The notes beneath the pieces were generated by a model. It made no database searches and had not been told where the DNA came from. It saw only the letters and a program-made list of their open reading frames with translations. Both the position numbers and the translations under genes were made by a program. A stretch of DNA of 64,000 nt, taken from positions 26,109,943 to 26,173,942 of the forward strand of contig NC_082600.1 in the NCBI RefSeq assembly GCF_030936135.1. Direction: 5' to 3'. This stretch comes from Gavia stellata (taxonomy: Eukaryota > Chordata > Aves > Gaviiformes > Gaviidae). Below are positions 1-18,000 of the stretch, one piece after another; position 1 is the first letter of the stretch; each line of letters opens with the position of its first letter.

Positions 1-1604
1 AAGGCATGCTGTGACCTCAAGGATGACACTTTCTTCCCAGTCTTCAGCAGGGCTGTAGAATAACTGTGGTCCCTTTTGATGGGTTTGTCTGTTATCTCAC
101 CATCTCTTGCTTCTGTCCCACAAAACTCTGCAATGCAACTTCCCAGGGGAGTTGCCTTGTCAGCTTCTTTCTGTCTCCTTGTGTGAAATTCCACATGTCA
201 GGTCCTTACATCTGTCATGCAGGAGTATGTGATGTGGATCATGTTCAGTCATGTGATGGGGAGAGGCCGAGGCAGTGGGCTGCATTTGAATGTGTGCTTG
301 CTAGTAGGATCCCTCTGGATGGGGGTATGCCCCTCCGGACACTTCCCATACCATTGGCTCCTCTTGGCAGCACAGCAGATCAGAGCTCAGGCTGATCAGC
401 TGCCTCTGGCCTACAAGGTCTAGCTATCTGGCGTTATGGGATTGGCATTGCCATGTGCATCTCTTACTATGTGAACATCACCTCTCCCCCACCTTGGGAC
501 TTCATGTGCAGTCCCCACTCCCGCTATTTGAAAGAAAACTTTCATGGTTAACATTGGCCAGTAGAAGACATGCCCTCCCTTAAGTCCTTTGTGTTATCTG
601 CCCCTAAGACAATCTGTGCAGCTACATGGAGAGACGAATGCCTTGGTGTGAGTTAGTGACCTTGCCTCAAGCCAGGTTAAGAGCAAGGCAAACAGACACA
701 TTTATTTACATAATGTAAAACATCAGTCCCAGAGTGGTTGCACTGATTTACAAGGATAGGCATGTCCAAAGACAGGCCTACATGAACTGCTTTAAAGATG
801 CCCCTCAACCACCATACTGCCAGCTGCAGGCTCTCAGGATGGTTATGTTAGATCTAGCTGAGAATGCAGCTCGTAAGCAAGCTGACTTTTCTGAGCTGAA
901 TTCCTAGAGACTGATCTTGGATTGAGAAGACATGTTAGCTCTCAACCCTAACCTCTGAAGCCAGCTTGGCTCGTCATTCAGTTTTGCCCTTTCCAGGATT
1001 ATTGATCCCTAGCTTACTAGAAAGCAGTTTTGGCTTTCTTTTTCCAGGACTTCATAATACTCCTCTCCTTTAGGTAGTGCTGTGGCATTGCCCTGACATG
1101 GCAATGACAGTTTATCCTGTGTTTGAACAAATTTTTAGCAAATCATTAACACACTGAGAAAGGCACACTCTTGCCCACCTGCAAACTTCAGTGTGAACCC
1201 TTGCCTTAGGTTGAAATGCATGTTAGATGTACATATGTACCTTCACAACTACATTTTTATGTAATATACAGACCTGTTGAATGCCAAGGATCTCACTTGA
1301 CTGAGACTAGACATGACAGGGATCAACCATTTTGGGGTGATAAGGGGTGGGGAGTTATGTCAAGCCAATCCCTGGGGGATTTTTTGAGGGAACACTGCAA
1401 TTTAGTTGTCCTGGAAGAAATTCACAGGGTAGAATTTCCTTCCGCTCTGCTCACTTTCAACCCAGAGCAATACTCATTTCCTCCAGTTCCTGCTCAGACA
1501 GCTCACCTTTGTCTTCTGTCCCTCCTGACTCAGATCCTTCTACTCACAGTACTCACTCTACTCCTTCTGTTTATTCCTCCAGCCATGCCTGGGCTTTATT
1601 TTAC
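1..1604. other. LRRC74A 3' intronic sequence, no exon recognised
   Basis: This stretch follows the last LRRC74A exon I can place, whose splice donor lies at 1604-1603 on the minus strand. It is therefore probably intron. I looked on the minus strand for the next leucine-rich repeat and the conserved C-terminal part of LRRC74A and did not find it. No repeat family, RNA gene or other coding exon is evident. The open frames here are short and lack recognisable domains. Confidence 0.45.
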
Positions 1605-8434
<6,830 letters not shown>

Positions 8435-11400
8435 GCTGTGGATACACTCCTTCCCCAGCTCTGCTTCGTGCCCACTGCTCCCTGTGCATTGTATACATGC
8501 AGTGCTGGCCCTGATGTGGGGATGGGCTCACTCTGGGGCTGCAGATCTGCAGACTGGCCATGGCTTAGCAGCTTTTGGAAAAAGCCCTCCCCAAATTCAG
8601 CATGCAGCCCATGTGCAGGGGACTCCGAGTTCTCCTACGCTAGGTCTTCCTAATTTCTGAGCCCACCAGGCAACAGCAAATTTCCCCTCTCCATCCCAGT
8701 TTTCCACAAACCTACAAGCCAAACCCATGCCAGTTCCTCCTAGCTGTCCTGAAGTGACTCAGACTTCCCCAGGCACGGGCCGGACACAGTTGGCTGACTC
8801 TGCTATCAGCCTGGAAATGCTTTGTAGTACTCTTCAAGCACAGCAGAAGAGAAAGTGTTTGGATGCTATTGTACATTGGGACTGAGTGTAACCAGACCCA
8901 CTGGAAGCGATACAGCTTCTCTTGCCTACAGTTCAGAATTTTTTTTATAGTTAGAGAGAAGGAGAATTTGGAAAATTTATTTTTAAGAGGAATAAATGCA
9001 TACAAAAATAATGAAGACTAATTTTGCCAAAATAACTTCTGGCTAATAACAAAATACATACTTTTTTCCAACTCTTAATCTTTATTTTCATTCCCTGTCA
9101 CTGCTTTTACTACCTTCTTCTCTTACTCCTTATTTCCCTTTAGAGCTCCAGGCTATTGACCTGTAATTTTGTACCCTTCTTGAATGTCACCTAGCATCGA
9201 TGCGTGACGTGGAGCTTGCAGTTTGGCTGTTCATGCAGACTTGTGTGAGGGAAAGACTGGCCAGCTGGCACCCACATCACCACATTTCAACCAGGCCTGC
9301 AGCTGCCGCTCCTTCATTAAGACCATTTCCTTCTGCCAGACTCTATTTGTTCAAATGATGGGTTTACTTGTATTACTTTAGCATGAAAATGACAAAAGTA
9401 AGGGTAAAAATAGGTCTAAATCCCATGTAAAGAGTTCATGAGACAAGTAGAACCAAAGATTTGGGACATCGTGATAGTAGCCACTGATCCTCATTGCTTA
9501 ATGGCCCTACAATGCTGGACATCCTGATAAAAATAAACTTCCCACTCCGGGGAACAGACTGTCCATGCTATACAAAGCCCATCCAGACTGCATTATCTCC
9601 TGATAACATGGCTGTCATGTGCCCAGTACATCAGCCATCCCGCAGTGTGTGGACTGAGCCTTCTGTGGAACTGTAGAAGTTGAAAAGAAGTTGAAATTTG
9701 AAAAGCACTGAATCACAATTATTGGTGTTAAAACCAATGCAGTGGAAAGTGATGGGTCTGGAGACTCCTGTATCACCCTCTCCTTTCCCCAGGTGTTGGG
9801 GTTGCAGACACAGGTTTCTGGTCAGCCTGCCTCATGCACGGCTTGTACCAGTCACGAACCCAGAGCTAGGAGGGGAGTTCACTCCATGGTTTGATGTGTG
9901 ACTTACGAGGGATGCATCCAGATAACTGCAAATCCCTTCTCTTGTGCTAGGTTAACAATGCCTGTTCTCTGGGTACGTTGCTTTATGCTGTCCCCTTGTT
10001 TGTGTTGTACAAATATTTGATAAATCACACCATCAATTTATACTTCAGTAGTTCTGTGGACTAGCGAAAATGTTTGTCATGTTCTGCCTCACATTGCAAC
10101 AAGGTCATAGTTCGGGCAGCTAAACTAATGAAGTGTTTTTTCTTAGAATCACTACTAATAGTGATGGACGTAAAGGTCAGATGAGGATTTTAATAAATTG
10201 TTCTCCTTCTCTGCCAGGATAAAATCTACTTGATAATACTAAGGAATTTCAGTTGTGAAAGAAGGCTACCAAGGTTGTCCTCATTTCTTTCATTCTCAAC
10301 ATCTGGCATAAGAAATACATCAGAGTAACAGCTCAACTGGGGCAACTCATAAAATGGAACAGAGCATTTTGCAGTATGCAGAGAAAATGATACTAATGCA
10401 AAGGCTCAAATATAAGCATTTTTTTACGGTCTGTAAGGAATCAATTATTTCAGTGATGTGTCAAACTATATGATTATGCTAACTTGGGAGTATTAAGTGT
10501 TGAAGGAATCTATGAGGAAACAGCTACAAGATGTGATTTTGTATCTAAGTAAAGTCTAAGCAAAGTATTTAGGAATTAATACCCTAAATGTTGTAATTTA
10601 TTAAAAAATTGAGAAATTAGGTTTATTGTGGTTTGGAAAAAACTGTGTGTGCTTTAGCTTGGTCAAGGGTATCAAATCTTTATCTCTTATTTTAAGTCAT
10701 GCCACTGTGGATATCAAAAGACTTCTAGAGAAATTATAAGCAAATATGTTAGCTATTTGTGGAAAAAAATAAATAAAATATAGAATTTTTTCTCCCTCCT
10801 AATATAAATAATTTAGACCGAGAAAAAAGCAAAACAACCAGACATTTTGACAACATTTTGCCTCTGAATAGGGTAGGATTAGCAATTATACCATTCTCCT
10901 CACTGCTACTGTCAGTCAAATGCAGCTAGCATTTTACCCACAATTATTTAATCCAATATGTAACGGAAAATGACAACCAACTATTAACTGACCAAGTATT
11001 TCCTAGTGATAATATATTTGAAGTTAATACTGTCAAAAACCCGTGAGAAATACTGATTTTAACATAATTGTTTGGGCTTGATAGCAGGTAATTATGTCAG
11101 ATCCCACTTAAACAGTGAAAGTTTCAAGAGTTCATAGACAAGAACAGAAACCATGTTTGCAGAAAAGCTATCTAAAAGGGACTAATCCCAAACAGGCAAC
11201 AAATTATTTCTGGATCAAAAAAACCCCCAGAGCTACCTTTACAGAAAAATAAGAAAGGATATTTAGATAAATGTCATTTTGAAATAATGGAAAATATTCT
11301 GATAAAGGATCTCATCTATTAGAACATCCATTAGGGAAAATTATTATGTAACACTTCATAACACTTACCATGTAACACTTCTATTTAAATACAGAAAAAC

Positions 11401-14269
11401 AAGAACCAAAGACAGAAGTTGTCTCACATATCTGACTACCTTACAGTAATTGCATTATGAATGAAAATAAGAAATTAATTTGTAATGACTAAGTGGCAGG
11501 CCAAAGGAGGCTTTGAACTTTGAGGGGAACTAAGATGCTAAGCTAGGAAGTCAGGCCAGAATGCTGCGAGCAGACCCGGAGCCTGACTCCGCTGTGTGCA
11601 AGCACAGCCTGACAGCAGCAGGTTCAGAAAACTCTTCTGCCCCTCACACCCTGCTGTTCTTCTGGGCGATGGAGGGCTCAAACAGGATCTGGTCTTACAA
11701 AGTGATGAGCTCCAACATCTCCTGTGGGAATTAGAGGCAGCTGGCTGGAGTTGCCTGCAAGCTGATACTGGCAAGCCCTCTTCTGATGCATTTTATGTTT
11801 TCCGAGCTGCTCCTGGATGGCAGGCAGCTCCCATCTCAGGGCTCTGGCACCGTTTCTCTTCATTGCTGCCTGGCCTGGGGAAGAGAAGCCTTCCCATATG
11901 GTGATCAGCCTGCAGCAACCTGAGTCCCTCTTGAGTGCTGGAGATTTTCCTTTGGACATTTCTGACTATTTCTGACTAGTTCTGAGGAGTTTGCTTGTAA
12001 CTAAACACTGCACCTGTGTCCTTCTCAGTCTCGGTCTCCAGGTCACCAACAGCGAGCGGTGGGTTCATTTGCTTTTTCCCTTCTGTAAATGAGGAGTTCA
12101 CAGCCACCTTCTAGACCCTGTAAGTTCCTCACACCTACACGCAAAAGGTGCAGCTTAAAAAATCTCCAGGGCTAATGGTGCCACTTCTAAGATTTGTGTT
12201 CTTGATTTATACTGCATGTGAACAGGAGAATCCAGCTGCAGGGGCTGGCCGGGCCCCCCCATCCCCCTGTCCTGCCACTGCCACCCTTCTGTGATGTCGC
12301 CTGCACCTTCTGATTCCGAGGGGTGACATTTAGTGCTGGAAACCCCGTTGCTCTGGGATCCCATCGACTCCCAGAGAACAGATGAGGTTTTGGCTGTGAG
12401 ACCCTCCCAGACATATCAGAGAGTCGTGCCAGGCTGCTGCTAAGAGTTCTTCTCTCCTTTGAGTTCATATTCCAGTTTGTAGAATTTAATGACAAAGCCA
12501 GACTGCAGCAGTTATAGTCTTAAAGGAGATGAGGATTAGAGTGTATTCGCCGTACTGGTCTTGAACAGATTCAGACTTCTCTACTGCCAAATTCCCCATC
12601 TGTTTGGTAATAAAGTGTGGCTCGTAAACATGGGGCCTCAAATCAAGTACTCATTTAACCCATCAACTACTGTTGGTGCCAAAATTGGTTCAGTACTTAT
12701 TTCTTTACATTGTTGGTACCAAGGACTCTCTAACCTTTCCTAAGGGGCTAAACCCCAAAACTGTAACAGAAGAGGCTTTCTGATAAAAGTTGAGCAGAAC
12801 TAATACATACACTTAGAAATCTTTCTGTTATGGGCGATGCTCAGTGAACAGGCTATACAGAGAGGAAGAAAAAGTCCATTTCCCCAAGGATAGGGTATTT
12901 TTAGCAGTTTTATTCCCCTAGGTTCTACATAAACCTCTCAAGTTATCCAGTCATTAGAGGCCATGGTAGGGTTATATTTGGATATAGAACAAAATGCCAC
13001 AAAAGCCAGTGGAAGGTTTGACCCTGAAGCAGATGACCATTGTCAGCTTTGATTTTATTGCCAAGTTTGTAAATATTTTTTCTAGTGTAGGCAAAACAAC
13101 TGTGGCTGTCTGGATACTTGCTTGTTTGTGGCACCGGCTAACATTCTTCTCTGATTTCAGTCTGATTACCCTGATGTGGGTTGGGTCTGAAGATACTTTC
13201 TTTGATCTTTCCTTTTAAAGAACAGCCTTGTTTTAAATGCCACAGTCATCAGCCCTTAATGTTGCAGATCCTTCCTCTGGAGAACACCCTCCATTTTCTG
13301 AGCAGAAACCAATGATGGTTCCAGAGGTTTGTTTACTGCAGCAGGAGATGGGAGACCACGGTCCAGCTCTGTGCTTTGCCAGAGACATCTGTGGGATTTG
13401 AGACAAGTTACTGTGTCTGTGGCCCATGGTGTTTTATAACTGGAGATTTGAAAAGAAGAATGGCAGAATTATTATTTATATACATATTTATATAAATTAT
13501 TTATATACATCAGCTCAGATCCTAGCCGTGGACACCCATTGTATACATAATCAGTACACATAAATAGGGTAAGAGGCAGGTTGTCCCTCAAAAAGTGTTT
13601 TGTCTAAGTATAACCCATGAGACAGCAGCTGGTCAGTATCTAGGGAGCAGTTTGGCAGCACCGGTCAGCGCAAAAGGCAGGGATGACATGAGTCTTGACT
13701 TCACTGCGAGTGCCCATTTAAAGAGGGTTTGGAAGAAGGCTACCAAGATCACACATTAGAAGCGTGTGTTTGATGTAAAAAGCAGTAGCGGTGATCAGTT
13801 CGATCTGCTTGCCTTTAGATGTTGTACACATTCGAATGTGGAACAAAGCAAAACAATAAGAACGTGGACTTCAACCACGACTTCTCTTTTCGTGTGAAAC
13901 TGTCTGTTTTTGACATGTGATGGGTCTCAACTTGCAAAGGCCATAGTGTGCTCACACACAGGTGAGATGGAGTGGCTTTGCAGAGGTGTGGTGACCTGTG
14001 AGCAGCACACTGACAGAGAGCATGCTCCCGCACCGGTATTTCACCCCTCCCCAGTGGCGTTTGTCCACTTAACGGTGGACAAACCTTGACTATCAGCAAC
14101 TGTGTTTGCAAAGCCTGTGTAATTATTAACTCATCTGGAGCAAATGGGACTTTATTTGCTTGGTGGCTTTCCAGGGGAAAAAAAATTCCTGGAAATTTTC
14201 CTTTCTGTTTGGATTTCTGGAGACCAGGGGGTGAAAACCTTTGTTTGAAATCAGACATTTCAGGGTGGC
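8435..14269. other. Interval between LRRC74A and ANGEL1, no confident gene
   Basis: The interval separates the divergent genes LRRC74A (minus) and ANGEL1 (plus). It should contain the LRRC74A promoter and any 5' untranslated exons, but I cannot place them. The part from about 9.9 to 11.5 kb is AT-rich. A somewhat more GC-rich stretch at about 11.5-12.5 kb has open frames on both strands, none with recognisable domains or convincing splice borders. An AT-rich direct repeat lies near 13.48 kb. Confidence 0.4.
13471..13510. repeat. AT-rich 15-bp direct repeat, period 25
   Basis: ATTATTTATATACAT occurs perfectly at 13471-13485 and again at 13496-13510. The intervening TTTATATAAA is close to self-complementary. 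The element lies about 760 bp before the ANGEL1 CpG island. Confidence 0.8.
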
Positions 14270-15060
14270 AGGGCCAGAAAGCTCCTGACCCCGCGGGCAC
14301 AGCAGTGCTGCCGGGCCCCGCCGCACCTACTGGCCGCGTGCGGGGCCCCGGCCGGGCCCGGCCTGGTCCCCGGCTGCGGGGCAGCCCCACAGCGGGGCGG
14401 GCACGGCCCCACCCCGGCCGGGGCCGCCCAGCTGGGGCCGTCCCACAGGCCGGCCGCGGCCTCCCGCAGGCGGGCGGCCCCGGAGCAGGGCAGGAGGAGG
14501 GCCAGGCCCGAGCCCGCCTCCAGCCCCCGCGGCGCGGCGGCCCAGCGCGGTGCCGGCCCAGCGCGGTGAGTGCCTGCGCGGCGCCCGGGCTCAGGCCGCG
14601 GCCGCGGCGTAAGGGCGTTGCTGAGGCGGGGCCGGCGCGTCGCGTCGCGTCGCGTCGCTGGGGCCGGGCCGGGGGCGGTGGAGGCCGCGCCGCGCCAGGC
14701 GGTATGATCGGCACGGTGCTCTGCTACGTGCTGCTGCCGGCGGCGCGGCTCCTCCGGGCCCTCCGAGGTAACCCGGCCCTGGGCGGGCGGCGGCGGGGGC
14801 CGCGGGAGCCGGCGGCGGGGGCTCGGAGGGACGGGGCGTGGGTGCCCCTCGAACCCCCCCGCCCCGGCCTGAGGGGGGTGGGGCCGCAGGGGCCTCGGCG
14901 GCTGGGAGCCAGGGTCGTCCCGGCTGCTGCGTAGCTGCCGGAGTCCCTCGCCCTGGGCAGCAGGAGAGGCGGGCCGGTGGGGGCCGGGGGCTGCTGCCCG
15001 AGGTGGCGTGGGCAGTTGTGCCGGGCCGGGGCTGCTCCCCCCGGGGCAGCGCGGGGGGAT
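14270..15060 (+). promoter_or_regulatory. ANGEL1 CpG-island promoter
   Basis: Base composition changes sharply near 14.27 kb to very GC-rich, CpG-dense sequence and falls back after about 15.06 kb. The island includes the ANGEL1 start codon at 14704 and the beginning of intron 1. No TATA box is apparent, as expected for a CpG-island promoter. The transcription start cannot be fixed from sequence alone. Long open frames here on both strands reflect the lack of AT-rich stop codons. Confidence 0.8.
14637..14656. repeat. (GCGTC)4 pentamer microsatellite
   Basis: Four perfect GCGTC units lie 48-67 bases before the ANGEL1 start codon, probably in its 5' UTR or core promoter. Each unit carries two CpGs, so the tract could vary in length and in methylation. 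Confidence 0.85.
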
Positions 15061-18000
15061 GGCTTTTTGGAGGAAACAGTCGCCGCTGTTGTGCTGCAGT
15101 GGCAGATTGCAGTCTGCGTGGAGGCCCGAGCCTTCTGCCCTGGACCTGCGCTGCAGGTTTGGGAAGATCTTTGGATCTGCCCTGAGGTCTGTGACTCCCC
15201 AGGGACCTGCAGGTGGCTCGTGGATGGACTCTTGCTTTGCATGCATCAATATTGCACTTAGTTTCCTAGATCCTGCTGCTACTTCACAGTCCCCGGTGAC
15301 TGCGCTTATGTAAAGCCGCCCTCCTGCCTGAACCTGTGCCTAGGCCTGTAGCAGCCACTGGCACGCTGTGGTCGCAGTGAGCAGCTAGCTGACTCTTCTC
15401 AAATTCAGCTCCTATTCTGTGGTAAAAGGCTCTTGTAACAGCTGTGCCTGGCTGGTGGGGTGCAAAAATATTACCTCGGTGCATTGGTGTTTCTGACATT
15501 CATGACCTTAATTACAAAACTACAGAGAGGAGTGTGGTTCTTAAAGCTTCATTTCTGACATACAGAAAGCTTTGACATGAAAGAGACAGTAAAAGCATAC
15601 ATGGATGTTGCTGACTCTTGTATGTTACTGCTCTGGCTGACTGATTCTCACAGGGATACAGTAGAGAAAAAGTGATTTGTAGGCAACAGAAATTGCTAGT
15701 CAACAGTAGGGACTAGTGCCTGTGCAGAATTCATAGCAAAACATAAATGCCGTTATCTCTTACATAGATGCAAGTGAAAAGAGTCCCTGTCTTTTTCTGC
15801 TTTACCCCACCAATATTAGTATATTCAAGTGTCACATTAACAGCAGGGGTTTTTTAATTTTTTACCACAGATGTCAGTCATCAGATGATCTGTAATTCTT
15901 ACCAGGACTTCTTCTGTGCATATATTCTCTCTAATAAGGCTTTTAACTGCACATGTTGGTCCTTCTGTGTCTTTTTCATCCGCTTAGTTGAGTACTACTT
16001 TCTTACTGAATCACTGGAAAGAAACTTGCTCCAAGTGGTCATCTACAAGAGCCCGGCTTCTTGGCCCATGCACCCATCAGCTAACTTCTACAGGCTGTGC
16101 CTTTACGTGTGTTGCTGAGAGCTGATAGTTTCCGCAAGGCCTTTTAGCTTGGCTGACTGGCTGTGGCGCTGCATGAGATAGAAGTCCATTCCGTAGAGTT
16201 GGTAAAGCCATTGCCATCCGGTACAGTTTCAGTGACTTTGACTAACATAACTAGAATTGGACTGTGGCCTAGCGTTCAGGAAGAGGCAGGGTAAGTTACT
16301 GGGGCTGTAACGGTTTTTATTCGGAGAAGTCATTTGTTTGGGTTGCTATACTGAATGGTTGTATTGCACAGAGTTAACAGCAAATGCATACAGAAAAGAA
16401 AAAGAGTGAGTGAGAAAGGATTTCCATCTGTCTGATGTTGTTTTTGTTTTTAAATGGCAGATGCTTTCTTTACCTGTCGAAAGAATGTGCTTCTGGCGAA
16501 GAGCACGTCCACCCAGATAGAAGGCGTCTTTGCTGCGACCACAGGAAGGTCGGTTCCAGAAGAGGAAGAAGCCCTTCTCCAGCAGTGGCTGGAGGAAGGA
16601 GCAGGGAATTTGCCAGCCAGTGAGAGTGTTCCAGCAGTGGGGAAAGTATCAGTTACGCTCACTAGTGACTGGTTAGAAGGTTCAGAGCTATTGATGACTA
16701 GCCTCAGTGACCTGAATTTGGCTCCGGAAGTCACCCAGTGTGCTGGTCAGCAGTTCACAGAGCTACATGTCTTGGCTTCTTCAGAACTGCAAGATCATGC
16801 AGTAACTGAACTGACAAAATTACCAGCAGAGGAAACAGTGCCTATAGCAGGCAGTGCCCCTTGGGCAGCTGTGGTGCCACAGACGGATCACCAGATAGCT
16901 GGCAGTGCCACTATCAGTGTAGAAGTGCAGAATGAAGACCCAGCTGTGCTGGCCTGGAGTTTAGCACGTGATGCAGAGACAGTGCCAATGGACCCCTCAG
17001 CCTGGCCCATTCAGGATACGGTACAATTTTGTCCTCTCCCAACAGAGGTACCCTACCATGGTCAGTAGTAACAGCTCTGAATCTGATGTTTGGTTTGGGA
17101 TTTGCATTTGTAGTGAATGTGGTCAGGTTATTGTGTCTGGGCTTGCTGTCAGTAAGACATGGATTGTATTTGTCCATGCAGAACTGACAGGACCTGCTAG
17201 TGAAAACTATAAAGTGAGTTTTTGGTGAGGGAGGGCTGGTCACAGCTAGTACTCTACAGCTATTTAGACCATCTGGTCTGAACATCAATGTATGTTCATT
17301 TCCCAGGAACTGTTCCCAAGTGCTGGCTTTATAATATAAAAAGCACCCAAAAGCTGGTCGAATGTTTCAGTATGCTTGACTCTGGTATTCTGTTATACCA
17401 TCCCCATTGACAACTGTCCAAAGGCATCCAAAAAGAGCACCTGAAAACCAGAGTGGATGAGGGTTTGGTCAGAGACTAGAACACCCTAGCTTAGAGAATG
17501 AGAATGGCTGTTTTTTGGGTCCCAGGGGAACAAAAGTCTCAGCAGGGTACGCAGCATAGCTGTAACTTGGCTTTTTATCTCTTGCGTATAGAGATTTTAT
17601 GGAGAGACTGGGAGGATCTTTCTGTCCAGCCCTGTGTGCTAGAGCAGGTCTCGAAAAACACTCCTCTCTTTGAATTTCGAGTCATGTCTTACAACATCCT
17701 TGCCCAGGACCTGGTGGAGCAGGGCCTTGATCTCTATGTACACTGTCATCCAGACATCCTGAAGTGGAACTACCGCCTTCCAAACCTTTTGCAGGAGATC
17801 CAGCACTGGGATCCTGATGTGAGTATGACTGAGCCCTTCCCACATCAATGTCACCGGAATTTGAATTCATTGTTTGATCTAACAGCATTAAAAAAAACCA
17901 ACAAAAAAAAAAGATGGGAGTGAAGTCCTAGGAAGATACTACCTGCTCGGTAACTGAACACTGATTCCTCTGAGAGTATTTGAGGCCTTGTGCATATGTT

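Noticed and set aside
11538..12495. Overlapping open frames on both strands between LRRC74A and ANGEL1
   Set aside because: Neither strand gives a recognisable protein or convincing exon borders. An untranslated or unknown exon is possible but unsupported.
14260..15249. 329-codon minus-strand open frame, and a plus-strand 282-codon one at 14086-14934
   Set aside because: Both are by-products of the ANGEL1 CpG island. The plus-strand one reads through the exon 1 splice donor, and only bases 14704-14767 are coding.
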